A stretch of DNA of 64,000 nucleotides from Sphingopyxis chilensis (lineage in GTDB: Bacteria; Pseudomonadota; Alphaproteobacteria; Sphingomonadales; Sphingomonadaceae): positions 1,707,501-1,771,500 of the forward strand of contig NZ_CP142394.1 in assembly GCF_035930445.1 (NCBI RefSeq). The letters run 5' to 3'. Positions 19,725 through 27,689 of this stretch are shown here, piece after piece. Every line of letters starts with the position of its first letter. Position 1 is the first letter of the stretch. The notes beneath the pieces were generated by a model, which was not told the origin of the DNA, ran no database searches, and saw only the letters and a program-made list of their open reading frames with translations. Made by a program: the position numbers and the translations under genes.

Positions 19725-20143
19725 GCGAATTTGCCATGGAGATGATCGACTCCTTCTTCCCCTTTGCGGCGACCACCGGGTCGATCACCGTGCGCGTCGC
19801 GGTCAGCTACCTGCCCGAACAGTCGCACCCCGCGCTTGGCCGCTGGTTCTGGGCCTATCATGTCCGCGTCGAGAATCACGGCGACGACGCGGTGCAGCTG
19901 ATCAGCCGCCATTGGCGCATCAGCGACGGGCGCGGCCAGGTCAGCGAGGTCGAGGGCGAGGGCGTCGTCGGCGAACAGCCGTTGATCGTGCCAGGTGGCG
20001 CCTACGATTATGTTTCGGGCTGTCCGCTGCCCACGCCCGAAGGATCGATGGTCGGCAGCTATGCGATGGAACTCGGCGACGGGTCGCAGATGCTTGTCGC
20101 GATCCCGCATTTTCCGCTTCAGGCGCCCGCGACGGCGTCATGA
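19721..20143 (+). CDS. apaG: ApaG-domain protein
   Basis: 140 residues, one Fn3-like ApaG domain (ITVRVAVSYLPEQSHP, FWAYHVRVENHGDDAVQLISRHW, GEQPLIVPGGAYDYVSGCPL). ApaG has been linked to Co2+/Mg2+ resistance and the bacterial diadenosine-tetraphosphate network, but its biochemical role is not settled. The frame starts at TTG overlapping the metZ stop (TTGA); an ATG at 19736 is a plausible alternative start five codons later. The stop overlaps the following lysR ATG, continuing the chain of coupled genes. Confidence 0.93.
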   Translation: MSEFAMEMIDSFFPFAATTGSITVRVAVSYLPEQSHPALGRWFWAYHVRVENHGDDAVQLISRHWRISDGRGQVSEVEGEGVVGEQPLIVPGGAYDYVSGCPLPTPEGSMVGSYAMELGDGSQMLVAIPHFPLQAPATAS

Positions 20144-20931
20144 AGCGCACGCACCTGCCCCTCAACGCGCTCCGCGTCTTCGACGCCGCTGCCCGGCACC
20201 TGAGCTTCACGCGCGCCGCCGACGAACTGGCGGTGACCCCCGCCGCGGTCGGGCAGCAGATCCGTGCGCTGGAGGATATGCTCGGCGTCGTGCTGTTCCG
20301 CCGAACGCCCAAGGGGTTGGAGCTGACCGGTGAGGCCAATGCCGGCCTCGATGCGCTGCGTCAGGGCTTTTTGCAGTTCGAGGAATCGGTGCGCGCGATG
20401 CAGGCGGGACAATCGTCGCAGTCGCTGACGATCGCCGCGCCGCGCGACCTGACCGCCAAATGGCTCGCGCCGCGACTCGCGCGCTATAGCCAGCAGGCGC
20501 CCGACGTTCGCTTCACCCTGGTATCGGCCGACGGGGGGATCGACTTCACCGAAGCCAACCTAGATCTCGCGATCTTCTGGACCGACGGGGCGGGGGAGCA
20601 TGAAGGCGTGGCGCTTTCCGACCCGCTCATGGTCACCGTCGCGGGCCCGGGAAGCGAGAGCGAGACGCGCATCGCATGGCCGGGCTGCCCCGCCGACGAG
20701 GGCGAACCGGCGCTGCGGCTCGGCGATGCCGGGCTTGCGATCGACGCCGCAGCGAACGGGCTGGGGCAGGCGAACGTTCCCGCGATGCTCGCCGAGGCCG
20801 ACATCGCTGCGGGCCGCGTCCGCCTGGTGCGCGAAGCGTTTGCGGTCAAGCGCGGTTATTGGCTTGTCGCCCCCACCCCGCAATGGCGGCAGGCGAAGGT
20901 CAAGGCGCTCGTCGCCGCGCTGACGGCCTGA
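20140..20931 (+). CDS. LysR-type regulator, GcvA-like
   Basis: 263 residues. The N-terminal helix-turn-helix (LPLNALRVFDAAARHLSFTR, VTPAAVGQQIRALEDMLG, LFRRTPKGLELTGE) is the GcvA-type variant rather than the generic LysR opening. The effector domain is short, with IAAPRDLTAKWLAPRLARY. The ATG overlaps the apaG stop (ATGA), so it is the last member of the tight block beginning at uvrC. Target genes cannot be inferred from layout. It is convergent with the serine hydrolase gene, whose stop codon begins at the next base. Confidence 0.9.
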   Translation: MKRTHLPLNALRVFDAAARHLSFTRAADELAVTPAAVGQQIRALEDMLGVVLFRRTPKGLELTGEANAGLDALRQGFLQFEESVRAMQAGQSSQSLTIAAPRDLTAKWLAPRLARYSQQAPDVRFTLVSADGGIDFTEANLDLAIFWTDGAGEHEGVALSDPLMVTVAGPGSESETRIAWPGCPADEGEPALRLGDAGLAIDAAANGLGQANVPAMLAEADIAAGRVRLVREAFAVKRGYWLVAPTPQWRQAKVKALVAALTA

Positions 20932-22248
20932 TCACTTTGCCGCGAGCGCGAGCAACCGCGTGACCAGCCCGACCATCGTGTCGGTCGCCACCGCCGCGTC
21001 GGGGTTGTTCCAGCTCGCGGTTACCACGAACCATTTGCCGTCGGATTTGCGCTGCCCGAGCAGGCTCATCGATATTACCCCGAGTTCGGAGCCGCCCTTG
21101 TAGCCGAGATAGGACCAGGGTTCGGCGGGGCCCGCGCCGCCGACGCCATTGTTGATTGCCATCGCGGCAAGCGCGGTGTCCGAACCACGCGCCCGCAGGT
21201 CGATCATCGCGCGCGCAATGTCGTTCGGGCTGGCGAACCATTCGAGACTGTCGATGAAGCGCGGACCGCCCGAAAAGCTGACGCCATCGACGTTGGACAG
21301 AATCAGCCGGTCAGCATTCCGGTTGATGAGCGCCCGTTGCGCCTTGTCGTCACCGGCGATGAAGGCGGCGCGTTCGGCGGCGAAATTGTCGCCCTTGAGC
21401 GCGAAAGCCTCGACGGTGGTCAGGAAGGGAATATTGCGCGACGCGGCGCTGTGTCCGGCGGCGCGCATCCGCGCCTCGATCTTCTCGCGGCCGAGCAGGT
21501 GGATCAGCGTGTCGGTCGCACTGTTGTCGCTGACCGAAATCATCCAGTTGGCGAGGCTCTGCAAGGTAACGGGTGTGTCTTTCGGCCAGTTCGCGGTGCC
21601 GGCGGACGAAAAGCTCTGGTGCGATAGCGGCACGACATCCGACCATCGGCGCTTGCCCGCCGCGACCTGTGCCGCCAGCTCGTCGAGAATATAGAGTTTG
21701 AAGGTCGATCCGATCGCAAGTTGCGTATCGGCCCCAGCCGAGGCGAGCGGTTCGATCGCGTCGCCATCGAGTTCGGCGACGAGGAAACCGGTGCGGCCGG
21801 GCAAGGCGGCGATTTCGGCGGCGACCTTGTCGAAACTGTCGTTGGCGGCCGCGAAGTTCGTGATCCGCAGTCCGGTGACCCGCGCGTCGGTGCCGGGGCC
21901 AACTTCCAGAGCTATCGTCGCGACGCCTTTTTCGAAGCGGAGCAGGACCGTGCCCGCACGGCCATTGGCGGTCGTCGCCTTTTCGACCGACAGCGGCTGG
22001 CCATATTGCGCGACGAGGCTGGTGTTGATCGCCTTGAACTGCGCTTCGGGTATGGCGGTCTGAAAGCTCGGATCGAAATAGTCGGCAAAGGCGATGCGCG
22101 CCGTGAGCAGATCGACGAGTTGCGCCGCACGGCGATCGAAGGCGGTGTTGCTGGCGGCCGCCATTTCGGGCGACTGGATCGCATGCGCGGGAGCCGCCGG
22201 CATCGTCATCGCTGCGGCGCAAAGGGCGGTAAAAAGGGTCTTGTTCAT
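20932..22248 (-). CDS. Class A beta-lactamase-like serine hydrolase, exported
   Basis: 438 residues with a signal peptide (MNKTLFTALCAAAMTMPAAPAHA). The C-terminal half is a serine beta-lactamase/PBP-type fold: SxxK as S181-T-F-K184, SDN at 240-242 and a KGG triad element at 384-386 in place of KTG. Residues about 30-150 form a separate domain resembling DUF3887-type sheets. It may be a true beta-lactamase, a peptidoglycan peptidase or an esterase; a class A Glu166 equivalent was not identified with confidence. The ATG at 22248 overlaps the upstream membrane-protein stop (TGATG); GTG at 22251 is possible. It is the third gene of the sigma-factor operon. Confidence 0.9.
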   Translation of the reverse strand: MNKTLFTALCAAAMTMPAAPAHAIQSPEMAAASNTAFDRRAAQLVDLLTARIAFADYFDPSFQTAIPEAQFKAINTSLVAQYGQPLSVEKATTANGRAGTVLLRFEKGVATIALEVGPGTDARVTGLRITNFAAANDSFDKVAAEIAALPGRTGFLVAELDGDAIEPLASAGADTQLAIGSTFKLYILDELAAQVAAGKRRWSDVVPLSHQSFSSAGTANWPKDTPVTLQSLANWMISVSDNSATDTLIHLLGREKIEARMRAAGHSAASRNIPFLTTVEAFALKGDNFAAERAAFIAGDDKAQRALINRNADRLILSNVDGVSFSGGPRFIDSLEWFASPNDIARAMIDLRARGSDTALAAMAINNGVGGAGPAEPWSYLGYKGGSELGVISMSLLGQRKSDGKWFVVTASWNNPDAAVATDTMVGLVTRLLALAAK

Positions 22249-22835
22249 CACCTATTTCCTTCGATGGTGCGCGCGCGATCGATCCGGGCGATCCGGGCGC
22301 GAAGCATGGCTGCGGCGCGGCGGTTGAGCATCCATACGCCGCCGAACACCAACAGCTGAAACGAAACGACGAGCAGGAAGACGAGCGAGCCGCCCATGCC
22401 GCTCGCCTTGGCCTGTCCGAGCAGGAAGACGAGCAGGCCGGGAATGAACGGCGCGAGATACCAGCGGCCGACGCGCGCAAGCATATGTTCCTCGCGCACC
22501 AGCCGGGCGCGGTAATAGCCGCTGATGTCCTCTGCCTCCGCGTCGGGATCGGGACGCGAGGTGCGGCGGACGAGCTGCCACGCGACGACCAGCGCGCCGG
22601 CGATAACCAGCAGGCTGCCGATCTTGATCAGCGGTTCGGTGAAGATCGCTGTGTAGAGGGCAAAGACGGCGACGACCAAAGCCGTGGCGATATATTCGCG
22701 TCGATTGCGGCGGCGGATCGCGTCACCAAAGCGTCCCGCCTGACGCTTGATCTCGTCGAGCGCGAGCGGTTCGAAAGCCGGCTGGCTGCCATGCCAGAGG
22801 GCGTGAAGCTCCTTGTCTTCGGGAAAGTCGGTCAT
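22248..22835 (-). CDS. Membrane protein, candidate regulator of the adjacent sigma factor
   Basis: 195 residues: a soluble charged N-terminus (about 1-48, TDFPEDKELHALWHGSQPAF), then two paired membrane segments (about 49-87 and 125-175) and a basic C-terminal tail. The start overlaps the stop of the sigma-factor gene and the stop overlaps the hydrolase start, the usual layout for a membrane anti-sigma factor. No zinc-binding HxxxCxxC anti-sigma motif is present, and no domain is firmly recognised, so the anti-sigma role is inference from position and topology. Its PEDKELHALWHGSQP opening may be a recognisable family mark for a search. Confidence 0.8.
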   Translation of the reverse strand: MTDFPEDKELHALWHGSQPAFEPLALDEIKRQAGRFGDAIRRRNRREYIATALVVAVFALYTAIFTEPLIKIGSLLVIAGALVVAWQLVRRTSRPDPDAEAEDISGYYRARLVREEHMLARVGRWYLAPFIPGLLVFLLGQAKASGMGGSLVFLLVVSFQLLVFGGVWMLNRRAAAMLRARIARIDRARTIEGNR

Positions 22836-23383
22836 CTTGCATCTCCGGAGCCGGCGAAGCGGCGCGTCAGCATGGATTTGAAGCGATGGATCTTGGTCGC
22901 CACGCCATCGGGCGAAACCCCCGTGACTGCGCCGATCTCCGCCGCGGCAACGCCTTCGAGATAGAGGAGCAATATCTGTCGGTCGGGCGGGTCGAGCCGG
23001 TCGATGATCCCGAGGATCAACGCCATGGCGTGTTCGCTGTCGGCGCGAGCGAAGGGCGTGGCGTCGGCGTCGGCGATCTCGACATCCTCGATCGACGACC
23101 AGCCGCGCTGCGCGTGGCGCTTGTTCGCGAGCATATGCGACGTCGCGCGATTGTGTGCGACCCGCCATACCCATGTGCTGAGTGAGCAGCGGCCGTCGAA
23201 GGTGGCGAAACTTTGCCACAGCGCGACCTGCAATTCCTGTTCGAGATCGCGCCGCAACTCGGCATCGGCTTCATAGCCGCGCGCGAGCCGGGCGAGCGCA
23301 CCGCCGAAGCGATCAATCGCTTCCGCAAAAAGCCGATCCTGATCCCCCTCGGCCACTTCATTCTCCAATCTTTCGTGTCGCAT
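22832..23383 (-). CDS. ECF-type RNA polymerase sigma factor
   Basis: 183 residues with region 2 (DLEQELQVALWQSFATFDGR, LSTWVWRVAHNRATSHML) and region 4 (LDPPDRQILLLYLEGVAAAE, VSPDGVATKIHRFKSML). The region-4 recognition helix is intact. It begins an operon with a membrane protein and a beta-lactamase-like hydrolase, each overlapping by four bases or fewer, so it probably controls a cell-envelope response. The gene is divergent from nothing; parE lies 57 bp beyond its start on the same strand. The ECF group cannot be assigned without a profile search. Confidence 0.92.
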   Translation of the reverse strand: MRHERLENEVAEGDQDRLFAEAIDRFGGALARLARGYEADAELRRDLEQELQVALWQSFATFDGRCSLSTWVWRVAHNRATSHMLANKRHAQRGWSSIEDVEIADADATPFARADSEHAMALILGIIDRLDPPDRQILLLYLEGVAAAEIGAVTGVSPDGVATKIHRFKSMLTRRFAGSGDAR

Positions 23384-23439
23384 GCCCTTTTAGTCGGCAG
23401 GGCCGCGACTTTCTGACGGAGGAGTGAAAACTTTTTTCG

Positions 23440-25419
23440 TCAGGCGTCGATCGCCGCCTCGTCAAGACTCGCCGCATTGGCCTGGATGAACTGGAAACGG
23501 TGCTCGGGATGCTTGCCCATCAGCCGGTCGACCAGATCCTTGACCAAGTGTCGCTCCTCATATTCCTGCGGCAGCGTGACGCGGAGCATCGAGCGCGTCG
23601 CGGGATCCATCGTCGTTTCCTTGAGCTGGTTCGGATTCATTTCGCCCAGGCCCTTGAAGCGCCCGACTTCGACCTTCTTGCCCTTGAACATCGTCGCTTC
23701 GAGTTCGGCGCGGTGCGCGTCGTCGCGGGCATAGGCCGACAGGCTGCCCGCCGTGAGGCGATAGAGCGGCGGCTGCGCCAAATAGACATGCCCGTTCCGC
23801 ACGATGTCGGGCATTTCCTGGAAGAAGAAGGTCATCAGCAAGGTCGCGATATGCGCGCCGTCGACGTCGGCATCGGTCATGATCACGATCTTTTCATAGC
23901 GAAGGCGATCGGCGTCGCAATCCTTGCGCATTCCGCAGCCCAGCGCGAGCGCGAGGTCGGCGATTTCCTGATTGGCGCGGATCTTGTCGGCGCTGGCGCT
24001 CGCGACGTTCAATATCTTGCCGCGGATGGGCAGGATCGCCTGCGTCTTTCGGTCGCGAGCCTGTTTGGCGCTGCCGCCCGCGCTGTCGCCTTCGACGATA
24101 AATAATTCCGTGCCTTCGGGGCCGTCGTTCGCACAGTCGGTGAGCTTGCCGGGCAGACGCAGCTTGCGGCCGCTGGTCGCGGTCTTGCGTTTGACCTCGC
24201 GCTCGGCCTTGCGCTTCAACCGCTCGTCCATCCGGTCGAGGACAAGGCCCAAAAGCGCACGACCGCGGTCCATATTGTCGGACAGGAAATGGTCGAAATG
24301 GTCGCGCACGGCGTTCTCGGTAAGACGCGCCGCCTCGGGGCTCGATAGACGGTCCTTGGTCTGGCTCTGGAACTGCGGATCGCGGATGAAGACCGACAGC
24401 ATCATCTCACCGCCGTTGAACACGTCCTCGGCGGTGATCTGAGCGGCCTTTTTCTGCCCGATCAGCTCGCCGAACGCGCGGAGCCCCTTGGTGAGCGCGG
24501 CACGCAGCCCCGCCTCGTGCGTTCCGCCGGCGGGGGTGGGGATCGTGTTGCAATACCAGCTGTACGATCCATCGGACCAGAGCGGCCAGGCGATCGCCCA
24601 TTCGGCGCGGCCCTGGTCGTTCGGAAAATCCTGTCGCCCGACGAAGGGCTCGGCAGTCGCGCATTCGCGCGTCCCGATCTGTTCTTTCAGATGATCGGCA
24701 AGGCCGCCCGGAAACTGAAAGACCGCTTCCGCCGGTGTATCGTCGCCGATCAGCTCGGAGGCGCATTTCCAGCGAATTTCGACGCCCGCGAACAGATAGG
24801 CCTTCGAGCGCGCCATGCGATACAGGCGCTGCGGCTTGAACCGGCCATGCTCGCCAAAGATCTCGGGGTCGGGGACGAAGGAGACGCTGGTGCCGCGACG
24901 GTTGGGTGTCGGGCCCAGTTCTTCGAGCCCGCCGAGCGGCGTGCCGCGCGAAAAGCTCTGGCGATAGAGCAGTTTGCTGCGCGCGACCTCGATGACCGTC
25001 TCGATCGACAGGGCATTGACGACACTGACGCCGACGCCGTGAAGGCCGCCCGACGTCGCATAGGCCTTGCCCTCGAACTTCCCACCCGAATGGAGCATCG
25101 TCATGATGACCTCGAGCGCCGACTTGCCCGGGAATTTCGGGTGCGGATCGACCGGCATGCCGCGCCCGTTGTCGATGACGGTCAGCCGGTTGCCGACATC
25201 CAGCGTGATCTCGATACGCGTCGCGTGGCCCGCGACGGCCTCGTCCATGCTGTTGTCGATGACCTCGGCCGCAAGGTGATGGAGCGCACGTTCGTCGGTG
25301 CCGCCGATATACATGCCGGGACGCCGCCGGACGGGTTCGAGCCCCTCCAGCACCTCGATCTGCGAAGCGTTGTAGCTGTCGGTGGCGGGGCTCGCGGCGT
25401 CGAACAAATCGTGACTCAT
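23440..25419 (-). CDS. parE: DNA topoisomerase IV subunit B
   Basis: 659 residues; ATPase subunit of topoisomerase IV, which unlinks daughter chromosomes. It has the GHKL ATPase features (EVIDNSMDEAVAGHA, DNGRGMPVD, HGVGVSVVNALS), the Toprim acidic motif EGDSAGGSAKQARDRKTQA and the C-terminal QLKETTMDP. Length and the motif IVEGDSAGGSA followed by KQARDRKTQAILP with ILNVA suit ParE rather than GyrB, which is longer. The ATG at 25419 (MSHDLFD) is preferred over an upstream in-frame start because the extra residues are proline-rich and unrelated. Confidence 0.94.
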   Translation of the reverse strand: MSHDLFDAASPATDSYNASQIEVLEGLEPVRRRPGMYIGGTDERALHHLAAEVIDNSMDEAVAGHATRIEITLDVGNRLTVIDNGRGMPVDPHPKFPGKSALEVIMTMLHSGGKFEGKAYATSGGLHGVGVSVVNALSIETVIEVARSKLLYRQSFSRGTPLGGLEELGPTPNRRGTSVSFVPDPEIFGEHGRFKPQRLYRMARSKAYLFAGVEIRWKCASELIGDDTPAEAVFQFPGGLADHLKEQIGTRECATAEPFVGRQDFPNDQGRAEWAIAWPLWSDGSYSWYCNTIPTPAGGTHEAGLRAALTKGLRAFGELIGQKKAAQITAEDVFNGGEMMLSVFIRDPQFQSQTKDRLSSPEAARLTENAVRDHFDHFLSDNMDRGRALLGLVLDRMDERLKRKAEREVKRKTATSGRKLRLPGKLTDCANDGPEGTELFIVEGDSAGGSAKQARDRKTQAILPIRGKILNVASASADKIRANQEIADLALALGCGMRKDCDADRLRYEKIVIMTDADVDGAHIATLLMTFFFQEMPDIVRNGHVYLAQPPLYRLTAGSLSAYARDDAHRAELEATMFKGKKVEVGRFKGLGEMNPNQLKETTMDPATRSMLRVTLPQEYEERHLVKDLVDRLMGKHPEHRFQFIQANAASLDEAAIDA

Positions 25420-25522
25420 AGGATGGCTATAAGGGGCGGGGAAGGGCGCTGGCAAGCGCGGTTTTGCGCCACGCTCGCGCATCCCGCCACGGGCTCGGCT
25501 CGTCGCATTTCGGGACGGACAA

Positions 25523-25548
25523 GGAACTTTGGTGGGCGCCCCCGGGTT
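25523..25548 (+). promoter_or_regulatory. Candidate EcfG-type general-stress promoter
   Basis: GGAAC at 25523-25527, a 17-base spacer and GGTT at 25545-25548. The alphaproteobacterial EcfG consensus, from memory, is GGAAC-N16/17-CGTT, so the -10 element has one mismatch. It lies about 40 bases upstream of the outer-membrane protein start. A single occurrence with one mismatch could be chance. Confidence 0.3.
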
Positions 25549-25590
25549 GCGATGGCGACTGCAAAGTCATTAAAAAGTGGAGTAATAACA

Positions 25591-26424
25591 ATGAAATTCG
25601 CAGCTCTCCTCGCCGTTTCGGCGGCTTCCATGATCGCCGTTCCGGCCATCGCGCAGGACAATCGTGATCCGTCGCAGGACTTCGACGGGCCTTATATCTC
25701 GGTTGGCGGTGGCGCATCGCTTCAGGCAAGCGACCGCGGCGAAACCCTGATTTTCGATACCGACCAGGATGGCACATATGGCGACCCGGTGAACACCGTG
25801 GGCGACACCGACGCCTTTTCGCCCGGCTTTTGTAACGGCGCCGCCACCGGCACCGCCAATCGCGGCTGCCGCAACGACAAGGACGGTCCGGAATTCTTCG
25901 GCCGCCTCGGTTATGACAAGCGCATGGGCAATTTCGTGGTCGGCGCGGTGGTCGAGGGCGGCCACAGCGTCGCGCGCGACAGCGTCAGCGGCTTTTCGAC
26001 GACCCCCGCGAGCTACACGATGAGCCGTGAAGCGGATTATCAGGCGAACGCCCGCCTGCGTGCCGGTTACACCCCCGGCGGCGGCGCGCTCCTCTATGTC
26101 ACGGGCGGCGGCGCCTATGCCCGGCTCGACAACAAGTTCACCACGACGAACACCGCCAACAGCTTTGACGATAACGGCAAGACCAATGCGTGGGGTTATG
26201 CTGTTGGCGGCGGGGCCGAGGTGATGGTCACCAACAACATCGGGCTTGGGCTCGAATATCTGTACACCGACGTCAAGGACAAGGATTATGTCGTGAACGT
26301 CGGCGCGGGCTCGGCCCCCGACACCAATCCGTTCCTGCTGAATGGCGGCGGGACCGATATCCGTCGCAGCGATCCGCATTTCCGGACGCACAGCGTGCGC
26401 GGGACTTTGAGCTACCGCTTCTGA
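25591..26424 (+). CDS. Outer-membrane beta-barrel protein (OmpA-like/Opa-like porin family)
   Basis: 277 residues with signal peptide MKFAALLAVSAASMIAVPAIAQ and a barrel of alternating strands: GPYISVGGGASLQASDRG, FFGRLGYDKRMGNFVVGAVV, GALLYVTGGGAYARLDNKF and a final strand SVRGTLSYRF with the C-terminal Phe that the Bam machinery recognises. No peptidoglycan-binding OmpA domain follows, so it is a barrel only. The inter-strand insert contains two cysteines (GFCNGAATGTANRGC) that may form a loop disulfide. The start follows GTGGAGTAATAACA. It has its own promoter region and is followed by a strong hairpin. Confidence 0.88.
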   Translation: MKFAALLAVSAASMIAVPAIAQDNRDPSQDFDGPYISVGGGASLQASDRGETLIFDTDQDGTYGDPVNTVGDTDAFSPGFCNGAATGTANRGCRNDKDGPEFFGRLGYDKRMGNFVVGAVVEGGHSVARDSVSGFSTTPASYTMSREADYQANARLRAGYTPGGGALLYVTGGGAYARLDNKFTTTNTANSFDDNGKTNAWGYAVGGGAEVMVTNNIGLGLEYLYTDVKDKDYVVNVGAGSAPDTNPFLLNGGGTDIRRSDPHFRTHSVRGTLSYRF

Positions 26425-26445
26425 CCTCTTGGGAGCGGAAAGGGA

Positions 26446-26478
26446 GGCGCCGGATCAGCGGATCCGGCGCCTTTCCTT
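26446..26478. terminator. Bidirectional intrinsic terminator
   Basis: Perfect 11-bp stem GGCGCCGGATC / GATCCGGCGCC (26446-26456 and 26461-26471) with loop AGCG, followed by TTTCCTTT on the + strand. It lies between the convergent outer-membrane protein and thioesterase genes. Confidence 0.75.
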
Positions 26479-26481
26479 TGC

Positions 26482-26913
26482 CTATCGTGCGTGCGGCGCC
26501 GCGAAGATCGCGAAATTGCCGTTGGCGCTGCTGACGAGCCGGCCGTCCTGATAAAGGCGCGCCTCGATGTTCGCGACGCGTTTGCCGCGGTGGAGCACCG
26601 CGGCTTCGCAGGTCAGTCGGCCCTCACCGACGCGGACATGATAGTTGAACTTGATTTCCAGCGTCGCGCACCACTGATCCTCGGCGAGCATGCTCGTCAG
26701 AGCGCCCCCCATCGCCGTATCCGCGAGCGAATAGGCGACGCCGCCATGCGCCGCGCCCTGTGGGCTGAAATGCCGATGCGGCTCGATGTCGATCGCCATC
26801 GTGCAGCGCCCGTCGCCGCGCTCGACCATTTGCAGGCCGAGCGCGCGGGCAAATTCGAAATCCTGCCCGAAGGGCCTCACCGAACGCGTCTTAACGAACT
26901 CGGGGACCGCCAA
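26482..26913 (-). CDS. PaaI family hotdog-fold thioesterase
   Basis: 143 residues with the hotdog motif HFSPQGAAHGGVAYSLADTA, where the His-Gly-Gly and following Asp form the active-site region, and the strand LEIKFNYHVRVGEGRL. This arrangement is close to PaaI, the hydroxyphenylacetyl-CoA thioesterase, although the genuine substrate is unknown. The gene start overlaps the end of gcrA by 23 bases, so the two are probably co-transcribed. Only weak similarity to the thioesterase at 16287 is apparent. Confidence 0.88.
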   Translation of the reverse strand: MAVPEFVKTRSVRPFGQDFEFARALGLQMVERGDGRCTMAIDIEPHRHFSPQGAAHGGVAYSLADTAMGGALTSMLAEDQWCATLEIKFNYHVRVGEGRLTCEAAVLHRGKRVANIEARLYQDGRLVSSANGNFAIFAAPHAR

Positions 26914-27571
26914 AGGGCGGGGGCGGGGGCGGACGGCGCGTGCCGCGCGGCAGCTGCGCCTGATAAGCGCGGCCGCAATGCTCGACGCAATAGGGGAAGC
27001 CGGGGTTCACCGCTTCACCGCAGAAATGGAAATCGGGCTCGCCGGGATGCCCCATCGGCCAGCGGCAGATGCGATCGTTGAGGTCGAGCAGGCTCGTCTT
27101 GTCGGCGATTTCGGGGCTCGGCTTTGCGGGCACCAACCGGCGCGGCGGTGCGGGCGGGATCGGCGCCTGCTGGTCGCCGGGGCCCTGACGAATGAAACCG
27201 CCGGGGCCGATCGATACGATACGCGGCGCGTCGGGCTTCGGAGCGGCTTCGACGCCGTCTTCGTTCGATGCGGGGGCCGCCGGCTTGGGTTCGGGCCTTG
27301 GCGCCGCGGCCGCGGGGCGCGGTGCAACCGGCGCCGCGGGGCGCGGCGCGGCGGCGGGCGCCGCGGGCTTAGGCGCGGCCGCCTTGACCGGCTTGGCGAC
27401 CTTTTCGGTCGCCTTGACCGGCGAGGGGCGCGATTTCAGGCCGAGGCGGTGCGCCTTGCCGATCACCGCGTTGCGGCTGACCCCGCCGAGTTCGTCGGCG
27501 ATCTGGCTCGCGGTCAGGCCTTTTTCCCACATGCTGCGCAGCTGTTCGATGCGCTCGTCAGTCCATGACAT
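26891..27571 (-). CDS. gcrA: GcrA family cell-cycle regulator
   Basis: 226 residues. The N-terminal helix-turn-helix (MSWTDERIEQLRSMW, SASQIADELG-like, RNAVIGKAHRLGL) and the C-terminal sigma-binding segment (RICRWPMGHPGEPDFHFCG, YCVEHCGRAYQ) are intact. In Caulobacter, GcrA acts at CcrM-methylated promoters by binding sigma-70. The middle (about residues 50-110) is a long Ala/Pro/Lys linker, so this protein is longer than the roughly 170-residue Caulobacter form; the linker length varies across the family. The C-terminus ends in a polyproline run. Presence of GcrA is a marker of Alphaproteobacteria. Confidence 0.95.
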   Translation of the reverse strand: MSWTDERIEQLRSMWEKGLTASQIADELGGVSRNAVIGKAHRLGLKSRPSPVKATEKVAKPVKAAAPKPAAPAAAPRPAAPVAPRPAAAAPRPEPKPAAPASNEDGVEAAPKPDAPRIVSIGPGGFIRQGPGDQQAPIPPAPPRRLVPAKPSPEIADKTSLLDLNDRICRWPMGHPGEPDFHFCGEAVNPGFPYCVEHCGRAYQAQLPRGTRRPPPPPPFGGPRVR

Positions 27572-27689
27572 CTAAAATTCCTCATCATTCCACGCAGCGG
27601 GCCATATCGTCCGTATCGCGATCCTTTCGGATCGATGTCGTCACGGCCCAGCTTGCGGTAAGATCGGGGAGGCGATAGGCGAGAACGCC

